Notes: a model not told the origin generated them from the sequence alone. Positions 1-8,010 are shown, counted from the stretch's first letter. The stretch is DNA of 64,000 bases from Sphingomonas arenae (GCF_016924655.1 NZ_JAFFJU010000001.1:434001-498000); one strand, 5' to 3'. Made by a program: numbers and translations.

Positions 1-184
1 CATCGAGGACCATCGGTCCGCAGGTGGAAAGGTCCACCTCGTACGTGTCGTAGCGCGGGTTCTGGCCCGTTTCCGGATCATAGCGGTAGATCTTGAACGA
101 CTTGATCCGACCACCGGCGCCTTCGGCCTTGTAGGCCTTACCCTTGGTGATCCTGCTGTTCTTCGGAAGCGTGAACTCGGCCAT
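1..184 (-). CDS. sdhB: Succinate dehydrogenase iron-sulphur subunit, 5' part only
   Basis: This is the N-terminal part of the iron-sulphur subunit of succinate dehydrogenase (complex II), which carries electrons from SdhA to the quinone site at the inner membrane. About 61 codons are inside the window. The visible protein starts MAEFTLPKNSRI and contains YRYDPETG and YEVDLSTCGPMVLD, typical of the start of the ferredoxin-like domain. The Fe-S cysteine clusters lie beyond the window edge and cannot be checked. sdhA does not lie directly upstream as it often does; an MgtC-type gene occupies that place. The ATG at 184 is the natural family start. Confidence 0.85.
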   Translation of the reverse strand, partial: MAEFTLPKNSRITKGKAYKAEGAGGRIKSFKIYRYDPETGQNPRYDTYEVDLSTCGPMVLD

Positions 185-274
185 GAAACGATCCTGATCG
201 ACGGGAGGACCCCGCAAGCGTGGCGCCGAGATAGTCGGGCGAACGTCAATATGCCAGCCCTGCCAAAGGCGATG

Positions 275-742
275 CTACTCCTTGTCCGCATCCTCGGCCG
301 CGGTCGGCTCGACCATCTTCTTGAGCGGCGCGAGCAGGTACAGAGTCACGAAGGTCATCAGCGTCAGCATGACGGCCACGTCGAGGCTTTCCAGCGCCAC
401 GGCGACCCCGATCGCACCGGTGACCCACAGGCTGGCCGCGGTCGCGGTTCCCTTGACGCTGTTCTTGACCTTGAGAATCGCGCCGCCGCCGATGAAGCCC
501 ATGCCGGTGATGAGGCCCTCGATCACGCGGGCCATGGCCTCGGGTTCATCGCCGACCATGGACTCGGCGGCCTGAATGAAGCCGCAGCAGGCGACCGCCA
601 CCAGTGGGAAGGTGCGGATGCCGGCGCTGCGCTCTTCCTTCTCGCGGTTCCAGCCAATCGGAAGCGCGAGCAAATAGGCCGTGAGCAAGGCCGCGACGTG
701 CGGGCCGATGTTGAAGTTGGCCGGGTTGAACAGCTCCCCCAT
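275..742 (-). CDS. MgtC/SapB family inner-membrane protein
   Basis: A 155-residue hydrophobic protein of the MgtC/SapB family, with about four to five membrane helices. MgtC relatives are linked to growth under low magnesium and, in some bacteria, to control of the F-type ATP synthase; which applies here is unknown. The family signatures are visible: RSAGIRTFPLVA near residues 39-50 and the glycine-rich MGFIGGGAILK near 81-91. The start ATG at 742 overlaps the stop codon of the upstream bcp gene by one base (TGATG), so the two are probably translationally coupled. The protein is short compared with full MgtC (about 230 residues) because it lacks the C-terminal cytosolic domain, as is normal for SapB-like members. 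Confidence 0.8.
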   Translation of the reverse strand: MGELFNPANFNIGPHVAALLTAYLLALPIGWNREKEERSAGIRTFPLVAVACCGFIQAAESMVGDEPEAMARVIEGLITGMGFIGGGAILKVKNSVKGTATAASLWVTGAIGVAVALESLDVAVMLTLMTFVTLYLLAPLKKMVEPTAAEDADKE

Positions 743-1197
743 CAGAGAGCCTGGGCGGCTTTCAGGACCTCCGCCGCGTGGTTCGGGACCTTGACCTTGC
801 GCCAGACCTTCCGGACCGTGCCATCGGCACCGATCAGGTAGGTGGCGCGCTCCATTCCCATATACTTGCGGCCGTACATCGATTTTTCGACCCACGTTCC
901 GAACGCCTCGCTGATCGCGCCGTCGTCGGACACCAGCGGGACCGCCAGGTCGTACTTGCCAATGAACTTCTGGTGGCTCTTCATGTCGTCGCGCGACACT
1001 CCGACCACCTTCACGCCGGCGCTCGCGAAGTCTGATGCCAAGCTCGTGAAGTCCTGCGCTTCCCGGGTGCAGCCGGACGTATCGTCCTTGGGATAGAAGT
1101 AGAGCGCCAGCGGCGTGCCCGGCGCTGCGAGGTCGATGCTGTCGCCAGCAGTGGTCGTGACCGTCAGCGCGGGCGCGCGGTCCCCTTCGTTCAACAT
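742..1197 (-). CDS. bcp: Thioredoxin-dependent peroxiredoxin (Bcp/PrxQ type)
   Basis: A 151-residue peroxiredoxin that reduces hydrogen peroxide and organic hydroperoxides in the cytoplasm, using thioredoxin as reductant. The peroxidatic cysteine is Cys43 in PKDDTSGCTREAQDF, the classical Bcp active-site sequence; there is no cysteine five residues later, so this is the form without the nearby resolving cysteine. Length matches the family. The ATG at 1197 lies inside the last codons of glnE (7-base overlap), and the stop codon overlaps the next gene, so glnE-bcp-mgtC behave as one transcription unit. Confidence 0.92.
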   Translation of the reverse strand: MLNEGDRAPALTVTTTAGDSIDLAAPGTPLALYFYPKDDTSGCTREAQDFTSLASDFASAGVKVVGVSRDDMKSHQKFIGKYDLAVPLVSDDGAISEAFGTWVEKSMYGRKYMGMERATYLIGADGTVRKVWRKVKVPNHAAEVLKAAQAL

Positions 1198-3890
1198 GGC
1201 CCCTCCTTCACTCGGTTCCAAAGCTCGGCAATTCTCTGGCGCGCCGCGTCGTGGGCTGCAAGCAGCTCGTCCCAAGTGCCGTATCCGCAGAGGCCAGCCA
1301 CGAGAGCACGGCTCTCCCCCGCCGGCTCCATCGCGCCTGCCGGAGCGACGAGGCGAAGCACGACCAGCATGCGGCTCAACAGGCGGAGGTCGGGGTCGAC
1401 CTGCGGGTCGAGCAAGCCCGCCTCGGTGAGGGCTGCGATTGCAACCTCCAGCCGCGGGTCGAGCCCCACCCTGGTGGTGAGCTGCAGGGTGTGGACGGCA
1501 AACTCGAGGTCCACCAGCCCGCCGGGGCCCAGCTTGATGTCCAGAGGTCCCGCCGGCGGCTTGTGGCGAGTAATTTCCAGCCGCATCGCTGCGGCGTCGC
1601 ACCGCACTTTTTGTGCATCGCCACGGTCCGTCAGGATCGACCGGATCAGACTGGCGACCTTGGCCTGCAACGGGGGAGAGCCGGTGAGTGGCCGGGCGCG
1701 ACAAAGGGCCAGATGCTCCCAGGTCCAGGCTTCCTTGCGTTGGTACGCTTCGAAGTAATCGAGGCTGACCGCGAGCAAGCCATGCGAACCCTGCGGACGG
1801 AGCCGCGTGTCGACATCGTAGAGAGGTCCCGCGGCCGTCTGAACGCTGAGCGCTGCGATGATCCGGCTGCCGAGGCGATTGTAATATTCGGTTGCGCCAA
1901 GCGAACGCCGGCCGTCCGAGCGCGCATCCAACGGAGCGTCAAACAGCAGGATGAGATCGAGGTCGCTCGCGTGGGTCAGGGCCCGACCTCCCAGGCGTCC
2001 CAGAGCCAGGATGACGAGTTCCCCGTCCGCGATGCGGCCGTGTGTCTGCGCAAACTCCTCTTCCGTCGCATGCGCCAGCGCAATGACGCTCGCTTCCGCG
2101 ACGTCACTGTAGCCCTCGGCGATGGTGATCGGGTCTCGGTGTGCGGTCAGCAACTGGACACCAAGCGCGAACCGCCGTTCACCGACGAGGCGACGAATGC
2201 GATCGAGGGCCCGGTCGAATGGTTCACTGGCGATGGCCGACTGGAACCGGTCGGCAAGCTCCGCGGCGTCGGCAGGCAGGCCGAAGGTCGACGCGTCCAG
2301 CAGGCCGTCCAAGAGGTCTGGCCGTCTGGCAAGCTGGTCCGCCAGCGCTGGCGCCCGGCTGAGAATGAGGGCGAGGAGCTTGCCGAGCTCCGGCTGGGCA
2401 CTGATCAAGCGGTAGAGATTGACGCCGCTGGACAGCCTCTCGACTAGATCCCCGAAGCGGTTCAGCGCGCGGCCGGGATCAGGTCCCTCCGCAACGGCCC
2501 GGAGGAAGGCCGGAAGCATGGTCTCGAACGCCTCGCGCGCGGCGGTGGAACGCAGCGAGCGGGCCCGGCCAGAGCGCCACTCCGCGACGTGGGCAGCGGC
2601 GAGCTCGGGGTCGGCATAGCCCATCTCCCGCAATTCCGTCCGGAGAACCATCGGATCGTTGGACAGCTTGCCGCCACGGTCATCGCTAAGCGTCCCGAAG
2701 ATCGCTTCCACTCGGCCGACATGCGGTTCGAGCAGGGCCAGCAATTCGCTGCTGCCCTCCAGTCGGTGCAGCCGGGCGACCTCCGCCAGGGCGTGCGGGT
2801 CCGCCGGGAGCAGGTGGGTCTGCGCGTCCGCGATCATCTGAACGCGGTGCTCGACGGTGCGGAGCAGCCGGTACGCTTCGGACAAGGCGCGGACGTCCGC
2901 AGGATCGAGCTTGCCTGCCTTGCCGAGCGCCGCCAAGGCATCCAGCGTCGCGGGTGCTCGCAGGGCCGGGTCGCGGCCGGCATGGATCAGCTGCTGGATC
3001 TGCGCGAAGAACTCGACTTCCCGGATCCCACCCCGGCCTCGCTTGAGGTCGTAGCCGGGACCAAGCCGCTGACCCTGCTGATAGTGGTCTCGGATGCGCG
3101 TCGAAATGGCGCGGATTTCGTCCACGACGCCGAAGTCGAGGGAGCGGCGCCAGACGAACGGCTGGATGGCCGCGAGGAAACGGCGACCGAGGTGGAGATC
3201 GCCCGCGCATGCCCGGGCACGGATAAAGGCAGCACGCTCCCAGGGGAGTGCAGAGGATTCATAATAGGAGATCGCCGCGTCCACGCTGAGCGCGATCGGC
3301 GTGACCTCCGGAGACGGCCGCAAGCGCATGTCGACCCGCGCCACGTAGCCGTCCGCCGTGCGGTTCTGGAGCAGTTCGACGAGCCGCCTGCCGTAGCGCA
3401 CCGCCGCAGGGCCGGGCTCGTCGCGCGCGCGTCGCGGGACCGTGTCCGGATCGAACAGCAGGATGAGGTCCACGTCCGACGAATAGTTGAGTTCGTGGCT
3501 GCCGAGCTTGCCGAGCGCGAGGACCGTCATGCCCGCGAAGGGTGCGTCCCCGACCCGCTCGGCTACGGCCGCCCGGAGCGCCCGGTCGATGGCATGGTCC
3601 GCAAAGTCGCTCAGAGCGCCGGTGACCGCCTCCAGCGGAAACTCGCCGGACAGATCGCCGAGGGCGACGGCGAGGGCGAGGCCGTGACGCTGCCGTCGCA
3701 GATCGGCGCCGACATCATCATTCGTCGCAGCCAATGCAGCAGTGACCGCTGCCTGCGCCCCATCCCGATCGAACGCCTGGGCGACGTCCTGCCTCTGCCG
3801 GATCGCCTCGCGCAGGAAGGGGGAATGCCGCTCCGCCCGCTGCATGGCATCGTTGCGGGCGGCGGACGCAGACGTGTGCAACATGGACAC
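1191..3890 (-). CDS. glnE: Bifunctional glutamine synthetase adenylyltransferase/adenylyl-removing enzyme
   Basis: GlnE (899 residues) adds AMP to glutamine synthetase when nitrogen is plentiful and removes it when nitrogen is short, under PII control. Two nucleotidyltransferase domains are visible: the N-terminal de-adenylylating one with LGSHELNYSSDVDLILLFD around residue 130, and the C-terminal adenylylating one with LGGRALTHASDLDLILLFD around residue 640. Each is followed by a helical GlnD-like domain (VDMRLRPSP and VDTRLRPQG). The length is slightly below the E. coli enzyme. The start could be the ATG at 3890 or the next one two codons later. It heads the glnE-bcp-mgtC unit. Confidence 0.95.
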   Translation of the reverse strand: MSMLHTSASAARNDAMQRAERHSPFLREAIRQRQDVAQAFDRDGAQAAVTAALAATNDDVGADLRRQRHGLALAVALGDLSGEFPLEAVTGALSDFADHAIDRALRAAVAERVGDAPFAGMTVLALGKLGSHELNYSSDVDLILLFDPDTVPRRARDEPGPAAVRYGRRLVELLQNRTADGYVARVDMRLRPSPEVTPIALSVDAAISYYESSALPWERAAFIRARACAGDLHLGRRFLAAIQPFVWRRSLDFGVVDEIRAISTRIRDHYQQGQRLGPGYDLKRGRGGIREVEFFAQIQQLIHAGRDPALRAPATLDALAALGKAGKLDPADVRALSEAYRLLRTVEHRVQMIADAQTHLLPADPHALAEVARLHRLEGSSELLALLEPHVGRVEAIFGTLSDDRGGKLSNDPMVLRTELREMGYADPELAAAHVAEWRSGRARSLRSTAAREAFETMLPAFLRAVAEGPDPGRALNRFGDLVERLSSGVNLYRLISAQPELGKLLALILSRAPALADQLARRPDLLDGLLDASTFGLPADAAELADRFQSAIASEPFDRALDRIRRLVGERRFALGVQLLTAHRDPITIAEGYSDVAEASVIALAHATEEEFAQTHGRIADGELVILALGRLGGRALTHASDLDLILLFDAPLDARSDGRRSLGATEYYNRLGSRIIAALSVQTAAGPLYDVDTRLRPQGSHGLLAVSLDYFEAYQRKEAWTWEHLALCRARPLTGSPPLQAKVASLIRSILTDRGDAQKVRCDAAAMRLEITRHKPPAGPLDIKLGPGGLVDLEFAVHTLQLTTRVGLDPRLEVAIAALTEAGLLDPQVDPDLRLLSRMLVVLRLVAPAGAMEPAGESRALVAGLCGYGTWDELLAAHDAARQRIAELWNRVKEGPC

Positions 3891-3994
3891 AGCTTGTGCC
3901 CGAAGAGATTGCAGAGCGAAACCTGTTCAAGGCTTTGGCGTTATGTCCTCAAATGGTTTCCGACCCCTCAAAGAAGGCGGCGGCGGAAGAATCG

Positions 3995-4132
3995 ATGGAT
4001 CGTCGTATCATTCGTGTCGAACTTCCGCCCGCTCATGCCGGCGTCACCGCAGCCCTAAGGCGAGCCTTCGCGGCCGTCCCGAGCGGGAATGCGGATCGCG
4101 ACTTTGCCGAGCTGCTGCAGCGGCTGGGCTGA
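3995..4132 (+). CDS. Small hypothetical protein (45 residues)
   Basis: A short reading frame divergent from glnE and followed immediately by a strong hairpin terminator. It begins MDRRIIRVELPP and ends with a helical stretch FAELLQRLG. The ATG at 3995 has a Shine-Dalgarno-like GGAAGAA nine bases upstream; an in-frame ATG at 3953 would give 59 residues but has no obvious ribosome site. No domain is recognised. The terminator and the codon use favour a real gene, but its small size leaves doubt. Confidence 0.5.
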   Translation: MDRRIIRVELPPAHAGVTAALRRAFAAVPSGNADRDFAELLQRLG

Positions 4133-4134
4133 GC

Positions 4135-4163
4135 AAAAAAAGGACCGCTGAGCGGCCCTTTTT
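4135..4163. terminator. Bidirectional rho-independent terminator
   Basis: An A-tract, a GC-rich hairpin (AAAAAGG-a-CCGC, loop TGA, GCGG-c-CCTTTTT) and a T-tract. It sits between the converging small plus-strand gene and ecfG and can stop transcription in both directions. Confidence 0.85.
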
Positions 4164-4198
4164 CCTTGTTTCGATAGCACCGGCTCGAGCGCTTAACC

Positions 4199-4897
4199 TT
4201 AGTCGCGATCCCTGGACAGGTCGTCCACTTCGCCCATGATCTGGGCGAGGGCGGATGTGTTCGGGTCCGTCTTGTGCTGCCGCCGTGACGGGAGCTTGCC
4301 GCCGGTGAGCAGCTGCTCGAGCGCCACCCGGCCGCGGGCGACCCGGCTCTTGATGGTGCCGACGGCGCAACCGCAGATTTCGGCCGCTTCCTCATAAGCG
4401 AAGCCGCCTGCGCCCACTAGAATGAGGGCTTCACGCTGAGGCTGCGGCAGGTGCATGAGCGCGCGCTGCATGTCGCCCAGTTCGACGTGACGATCCTGAC
4501 TGGCCGGCGCGGCGAGGATCTTGGATGCCGTGAGTTCGTCCCATTCCCCCTTGAAGCGCGCGCGGCGCATCTGGCTGAGGAACAGGTTGCGAAGGATGAT
4601 GAAGGTCCAGGCACGCATGTTGGTGCCGGCCTGGAAACGCTTGCGCGCGGCCCAAGCCTTGAGCAGCGTTTCCTGGACCAGGTCGTCGGCGAGATCGCGG
4701 CTGCCCGAAAGGGAGCGGCCGAACGCACGGAGGTGCGGAATGACCTGGGCGAGCTGATCCTTGAACTCCGGGTCCGACAGCGGCACCGGGTCGCTGCGCA
4801 CGGGCTCCACGGCCTCGGTGTCGCTGTCCTCGATCACGCTTCCCCACCCTTGCTTGCGGGCGCCTGCAGGCGCGGCGCCACTTGCGATTGCTTGCAT
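4199..4897 (-). CDS. ecfG: General stress response ECF sigma factor EcfG
   Basis: This extracytoplasmic-function sigma factor directs RNA polymerase to general stress promoters in alphaproteobacteria; it is held inactive by the anti-sigma factor NepR. Region 2 is seen around residues 50-115 (LADDLVQETLLKAW, then NMRAWTFIILRNLFLSQ) and region 4 around 140-195 (LPQPQREALILVG, then GTIKSRVARGR, the helix-turn-helix). A 40-residue acidic leader precedes region 2. I take the ATG at 4897 as start (232 residues); a TTG two codons upstream is possible, and neither has a clear ribosome site. A small membrane-protein gene lies 15 bases upstream and a near-perfect EcfG promoter precedes that, so EcfG probably activates its own operon. 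nepR is not adjacent but divergent across phyR. Confidence 0.93.
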   Translation of the reverse strand: MQAIASGAAPAGARKQGWGSVIEDSDTEAVEPVRSDPVPLSDPEFKDQLAQVIPHLRAFGRSLSGSRDLADDLVQETLLKAWAARKRFQAGTNMRAWTFIILRNLFLSQMRRARFKGEWDELTASKILAAPASQDRHVELGDMQRALMHLPQPQREALILVGAGGFAYEEAAEICGCAVGTIKSRVARGRVALEQLLTGGKLPSRRQHKTDPNTSALAQIMGEVDDLSRDRD

Positions 4898-4912
4898 CTG
4901 CAAATGCCGGGC

Positions 4913-5053
4913 TCAGCCGGCGACGATCAAGATAATGGCAAAGATCAGGATGACCAAACCGAGGCCTCCGAGCAGTGCCACGCGCGCCATATGCGGCGTC
5001 GTGCCGGCACGCGCCTCCGTACCGGTCAGATGTTCAGGCCGATTGTCGTCCAT
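4913..5053 (-). CDS. Small single-pass membrane protein in the ecfG operon
   Basis: A 46-residue frame beginning MDDNRPEHLTGTEARAG with one strongly hydrophobic C-terminal helix (ALLGGLGLVILIFAIILIVA, about residues 26-45). The N-terminal half is polar and charged, so it is predicted to be a tail-anchored or single-pass inner-membrane peptide. It lies between phyR and ecfG, 35 bases downstream of a GGAAC-N17-CGTT promoter and 15 bases before ecfG, so it should be co-expressed with the sigma factor under stress. I recognise no named family. Its placement suggests a role linked to the stress response, but that is inference only. Confidence 0.7.
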   Translation of the reverse strand: MDDNRPEHLTGTEARAGTTPHMARVALLGGLGLVILIFAIILIVAG

Positions 5054-5087
5054 TGAGTTGGCATCCCCGAATTCATTTTGGTTAGCC

Positions 5088-5113
5088 AACGCAACGAGTG
5101 GAACCGAAGTTCC
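5088..5113 (-). promoter_or_regulatory. Sigma-EcfG promoter for the small membrane gene and ecfG
   Basis: On the minus strand the sequence reads GGAAC, 17 bases, CGTT, an exact match to the known alphaproteobacterial EcfG consensus (GGAAC-N16/17-CGTT). It fits between the phyR stop codon and the start of the 46-residue membrane protein, with the -10 element 35 bases from that start. Confidence 0.85.
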
Positions 5114-5117
5114 CCGC

Positions 5118-5921
5118 TTAACCCGCCGGTACGGTTGCCGCGTCGAAGAATAGTGCCTGCGCGATCGCGGCCTTTACGGTCGCACGCTGGAACGGCTTCG
5201 TGATGAGGAACGTCGGCTCCGGCCGGGTTCCGGTCAGGAGGCGCTCCGGGAAGGCGGTGATGAAGATCACCGGAACCGAGAACTCCGCGAGGATGTCCCG
5301 AACAGCGTCGATCCCGCTTGAATCATCGGCGAGCTGGATATCCGCGAGCACGAGGCCCGGCGGGTGGGCGCGAGCCTGGGCAACCGCCTCGTCACGGGTA
5401 ACGGCAACGCCCGTGACATTGTGCCCGAGATCGCGAACGATTGTCTCGATGTCCATGGCGATGATCGGCTCGTCCTCGATGATGAGGACATCCGCCAGGG
5501 TCTGGCGCTCGATCTCTTCCAGCGCCTCGGAGACGAGGTTGTCCACGTCCTGCGGGTTGGCGCCGATCAGGTAGCCGGCGTCCGACGACGAGAAACCTTC
5601 CAACGCCGTCAGGAGCAACGCCTGCCGCGAAAGCGGGGTGATCCGAGACAGGCGGGCCTGCGCAATTCCTTCCGCGCTGCCGAAGCTGCCGCCGGAAGGC
5701 TCTTCGCCCTCTTCGATGTTGGCGGTCGACCAGATGGCATGAAAGGTCTTGTACAGTCCCAGCCGCGGCTCAACATCCCGCGGGAAACTTTCCGGAGAGG
5801 CGACGATCGCCTCCAGCGTAGCGCGGACGAACGCGTCGCCATGGGTCTGGCTACCGGTCAAGGCGCGTGCATAGCGGCGCAAGAATGGTAGGTGCGGCGC
5901 GAGTTCCTGGCCAAGCGACAT
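5118..5921 (-). CDS. phyR: General stress response regulator PhyR (sigma-like anti-anti-sigma factor)
   Basis: PhyR switches on the general stress response: when phosphorylated, its sigma-like domain binds NepR and releases EcfG. The N-terminal 140 residues form a degenerate sigma-factor-like domain (regions 2 and 4, without DNA-binding function). The C-terminal part (about 143-255) is a receiver domain with acidic pocket Glu149/Asp150, phospho-acceptor Asp194 in LVLADIQL, Thr222 and Lys242 in FLITKPF. The stretch FITAFPERLLTG matches the motif special to this class of receiver. Length (267) is normal. It is divergent from nepR and upstream of the small membrane gene and ecfG on the same strand. 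Confidence 0.97.
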   Translation of the reverse strand: MSLGQELAPHLPFLRRYARALTGSQTHGDAFVRATLEAIVASPESFPRDVEPRLGLYKTFHAIWSTANIEEGEEPSGGSFGSAEGIAQARLSRITPLSRQALLLTALEGFSSSDAGYLIGANPQDVDNLVSEALEEIERQTLADVLIIEDEPIIAMDIETIVRDLGHNVTGVAVTRDEAVAQARAHPPGLVLADIQLADDSSGIDAVRDILAEFSVPVIFITAFPERLLTGTRPEPTFLITKPFQRATVKAAIAQALFFDAATVPAG

Positions 5922-6040
5922 ACGTGCGTTGCTCCCTAAATCGTTGGGCCCCTATTGGTGACCGATGCCCGATTGCGCAAGCCTGCTGGGCGGTCACAAA
6001 CTCCCTGGCCGGGGAGTTCGGGACTTCTTTTCCGAAGCAT

Positions 6041-6066
6041 GGAACAAAGGTTGTCCGATTTGGTTT
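6041..6066 (+). promoter_or_regulatory. Sigma-EcfG promoter upstream of nepR
   Basis: GGAAC at 6041-6045 is followed 16 bases later by GGTT (17 bases to GTT), close to the EcfG consensus GGAAC-N16/17-CGTT. It points at nepR, about 155 bases upstream of its start, within the 299-base divergent region between phyR and nepR. I saw no comparable element directed at phyR and nothing else clear in this region. Confidence 0.65.
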
Positions 6067-6220
6067 CCGGGGCGGGCAGCTTCAACTCGCGAAATACGTA
6101 CGCGCGGTGCGTTGACGAGTCGGCTGAACCACTTTTAGGGGGGAGCTTCGTTGCGCGACGTCAACAAGCATTTCACCATCATTCGCTACGCACCGTCGCT
6201 AGCGTGAGGGGGACGAGAGG

Positions 6221-6415
6221 TTGAGTGGTACCGACAAGGCCGAATCGCGACGTGCCGACGAATCTCCGGAGTCGTCCGCAAAGTCGGCGAAGGCACGAAA
6301 GAAGCGGGGTGCGGCGCCGGCCGACCTCGGTCGTGCCCTGCGGTCGGTCTATGACGAGACGCTGCGCGAAGACGTGCCGGACGATTTCCTCGACCTCCTC
6401 GGCAAGCTTGAATAG
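6221..6415 (+). CDS. nepR: Anti-sigma factor NepR
   Basis: NepR binds EcfG and blocks its access to RNA polymerase; under stress it is captured by phosphorylated PhyR. The 64-residue protein has a polar Lys/Ser/Ala-rich N-terminus and the conserved C-terminal block LGRALRSVYDETLREDVPDDF followed by LDLLGKLE, the family's two helices. The start is a TTG at 6221 preceded by the purine-rich GAGGGGGACGAGAGG; no in-frame ATG exists before the conserved block. It is followed 27 bases later by the phyP-like kinase, suggesting co-transcription from the EcfG-type promoter upstream. Confidence 0.92.
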   Translation: MSGTDKAESRRADESPESSAKSAKARKKRGAAPADLGRALRSVYDETLREDVPDDFLDLLGKLE

Positions 6416-6442
6416 CTCACCCCTAGCGTCCGGAATGCTGGA

Positions 6443-7984
6443 ATGATTGGAAAGGTCAGGCGCTGGTTTCAGCGGCTGCCGACAGCGGGCAAGCTGCTGG
6501 TCATCCTCTCGGCTGCCGTTCTCCCTCTCGGGCTGGTTCTCGTGCTGGCGGCGACGGCGGGCATCGGTCAGGCCAACTCGGCTTTGCGCGCCAATGCCGA
6601 AGCACAAGGACGTTCGGCAGCAAGGGCAGTCGAGTCCCTGATCGCTCGCAATGCCTTGGCTCTTCGAGTGGCCGCAAGCGGGGCACTCAGGGAACCGGAA
6701 AATCATTGCGAATACGTACGGCGCTCCCTTCGGCCCACCAGCGGAGTTGCAGAGAATTTCGCGCTCACGGACGCGCGAGGGCTGGCACTCTGCGCTTCGG
6801 GGAGTGATCGCTGGGAGAGGCTGAAGGAGCGCGTCACCCCTGGCGACATCCGTCTATGGATCTCGCAGGGCGGCAGTGGGCTCTATTATCGCGTGGGGCT
6901 TGCCGACGGTCATGCCACAGGACTGCTCAGCAGCCAGCAGTTGCGCGACGCGGCCCTGAGTTCGCAGGCCGACGTCGCTCGCATCGTCGTGACCGACGGC
7001 ACGCGCACCATCAGGCTGGTCGACAATCCACAAAGCGGGCCGTTCCAGCCGGATCTTCTCACCACGACCCGACGCGTCGGCCGAGGCCAGATCGACATCA
7101 CGACCGCAGTGCCGATCAGCCGCATCGAGTCGATGGACCGGGTCATCATTCTGCTACCGGTCCTGATGTGGGTGGCCGCAGCGCTGCTCAGCTGGTGGCT
7201 GGTCAACAGCTTTCTTATTCGGCCGCTCCGACGCATCCAGAAGGCAGTCAGCAGCTACCAGCCAGGGGGAGAGCCGTTCCACCTGCCCGAGCGGCTCGGC
7301 TCCGCCAACGAGATCCAGGAACTCGGCCAGGCTTTCACCCGCGCGGTGGAGCGGATCGAAAAGTCCGAGCACGACATGGCGGAGGCGCTCGAAGGGCAGC
7401 GGAAGCTGGTCCGTGAGGTACACCACCGGGTGAAGAACAACCTGCAGGTCGTCGCCTCCCTGCTGAACATTCATGGCCGCAGCGCCGGATCACAGGATGC
7501 CCGCGACGCCTACGCGTCGATCGGCCGCCGAGTCGATGCGCTGGCGGTGGTCCATCGCAACCATTATGCGGAGCTCGAAGAAAATCGCGGCATCGCACTT
7601 CGGCCGCTGCTGAGTGAACTCGCGGCTTCCCTGCGTGGAAGCGCGCCTGACAATGCGCGGGGGCTGGCGATCGACCTCGACCTGGAGAGCTTGAACACCA
7701 CGCAGGACGTCGCGGTCGCCATCGCATTCCTCACTACGGAAATCGTCGAGTTCGCGATGCTGACCCAACCGGAGCAGACAGTGCAATTGTCCCTGCGGCG
7801 GCGGAACGACCTGTCTGCCCGCTTCGAACTTCAGAGCCCCGCACTGGTGGACCACGACAACGACGAACCCGATCGCAAGCAGTTCGAGCGCATCGTCGCA
7901 GGCCTGGCGAAGCAGCTTCGCTCGACGCTCGACCGGGAGCCTGGGAAGTACGGAGTGGATCTCCCCATTTTCCCGCCGCGTTAA
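6443..7984 (+). CDS. PhyP-like membrane sensor histidine kinase with degenerate ATPase domain
   Basis: A 513-residue protein with a membrane helix near 18-42, a periplasmic or extracytoplasmic domain to about 232, a second helix near 233-258, a HAMP-like linker, and a HisKA_2 dimerisation domain with the H-box REVHHRVKNNLQVVASLLN around residues 324-342 (His327/His328). In sphingomonads the kinase encoded next to phyR, PhyP, controls PhyR phosphorylation, so that is the likely role. The C-terminal part does not show the usual ATP-binding residues: the N-box position reads FLTTEIVEFAML without the asparagine, and no DxGxG box follows. This favours a phosphatase or a phosphotransfer role rather than autonomous kinase activity. 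Assignment as PhyP rests on position and architecture. Confidence 0.8.
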   Translation: MIGKVRRWFQRLPTAGKLLVILSAAVLPLGLVLVLAATAGIGQANSALRANAEAQGRSAARAVESLIARNALALRVAASGALREPENHCEYVRRSLRPTSGVAENFALTDARGLALCASGSDRWERLKERVTPGDIRLWISQGGSGLYYRVGLADGHATGLLSSQQLRDAALSSQADVARIVVTDGTRTIRLVDNPQSGPFQPDLLTTTRRVGRGQIDITTAVPISRIESMDRVIILLPVLMWVAAALLSWWLVNSFLIRPLRRIQKAVSSYQPGGEPFHLPERLGSANEIQELGQAFTRAVERIEKSEHDMAEALEGQRKLVREVHHRVKNNLQVVASLLNIHGRSAGSQDARDAYASIGRRVDALAVVHRNHYAELEENRGIALRPLLSELAASLRGSAPDNARGLAIDLDLESLNTTQDVAVAIAFLTTEIVEFAMLTQPEQTVQLSLRRRNDLSARFELQSPALVDHDNDEPDRKQFERIVAGLAKQLRSTLDREPGKYGVDLPIFPPR

Positions 7985-8010
7985 GCGATCAAAATAATTT
8001 TACGACGGTT

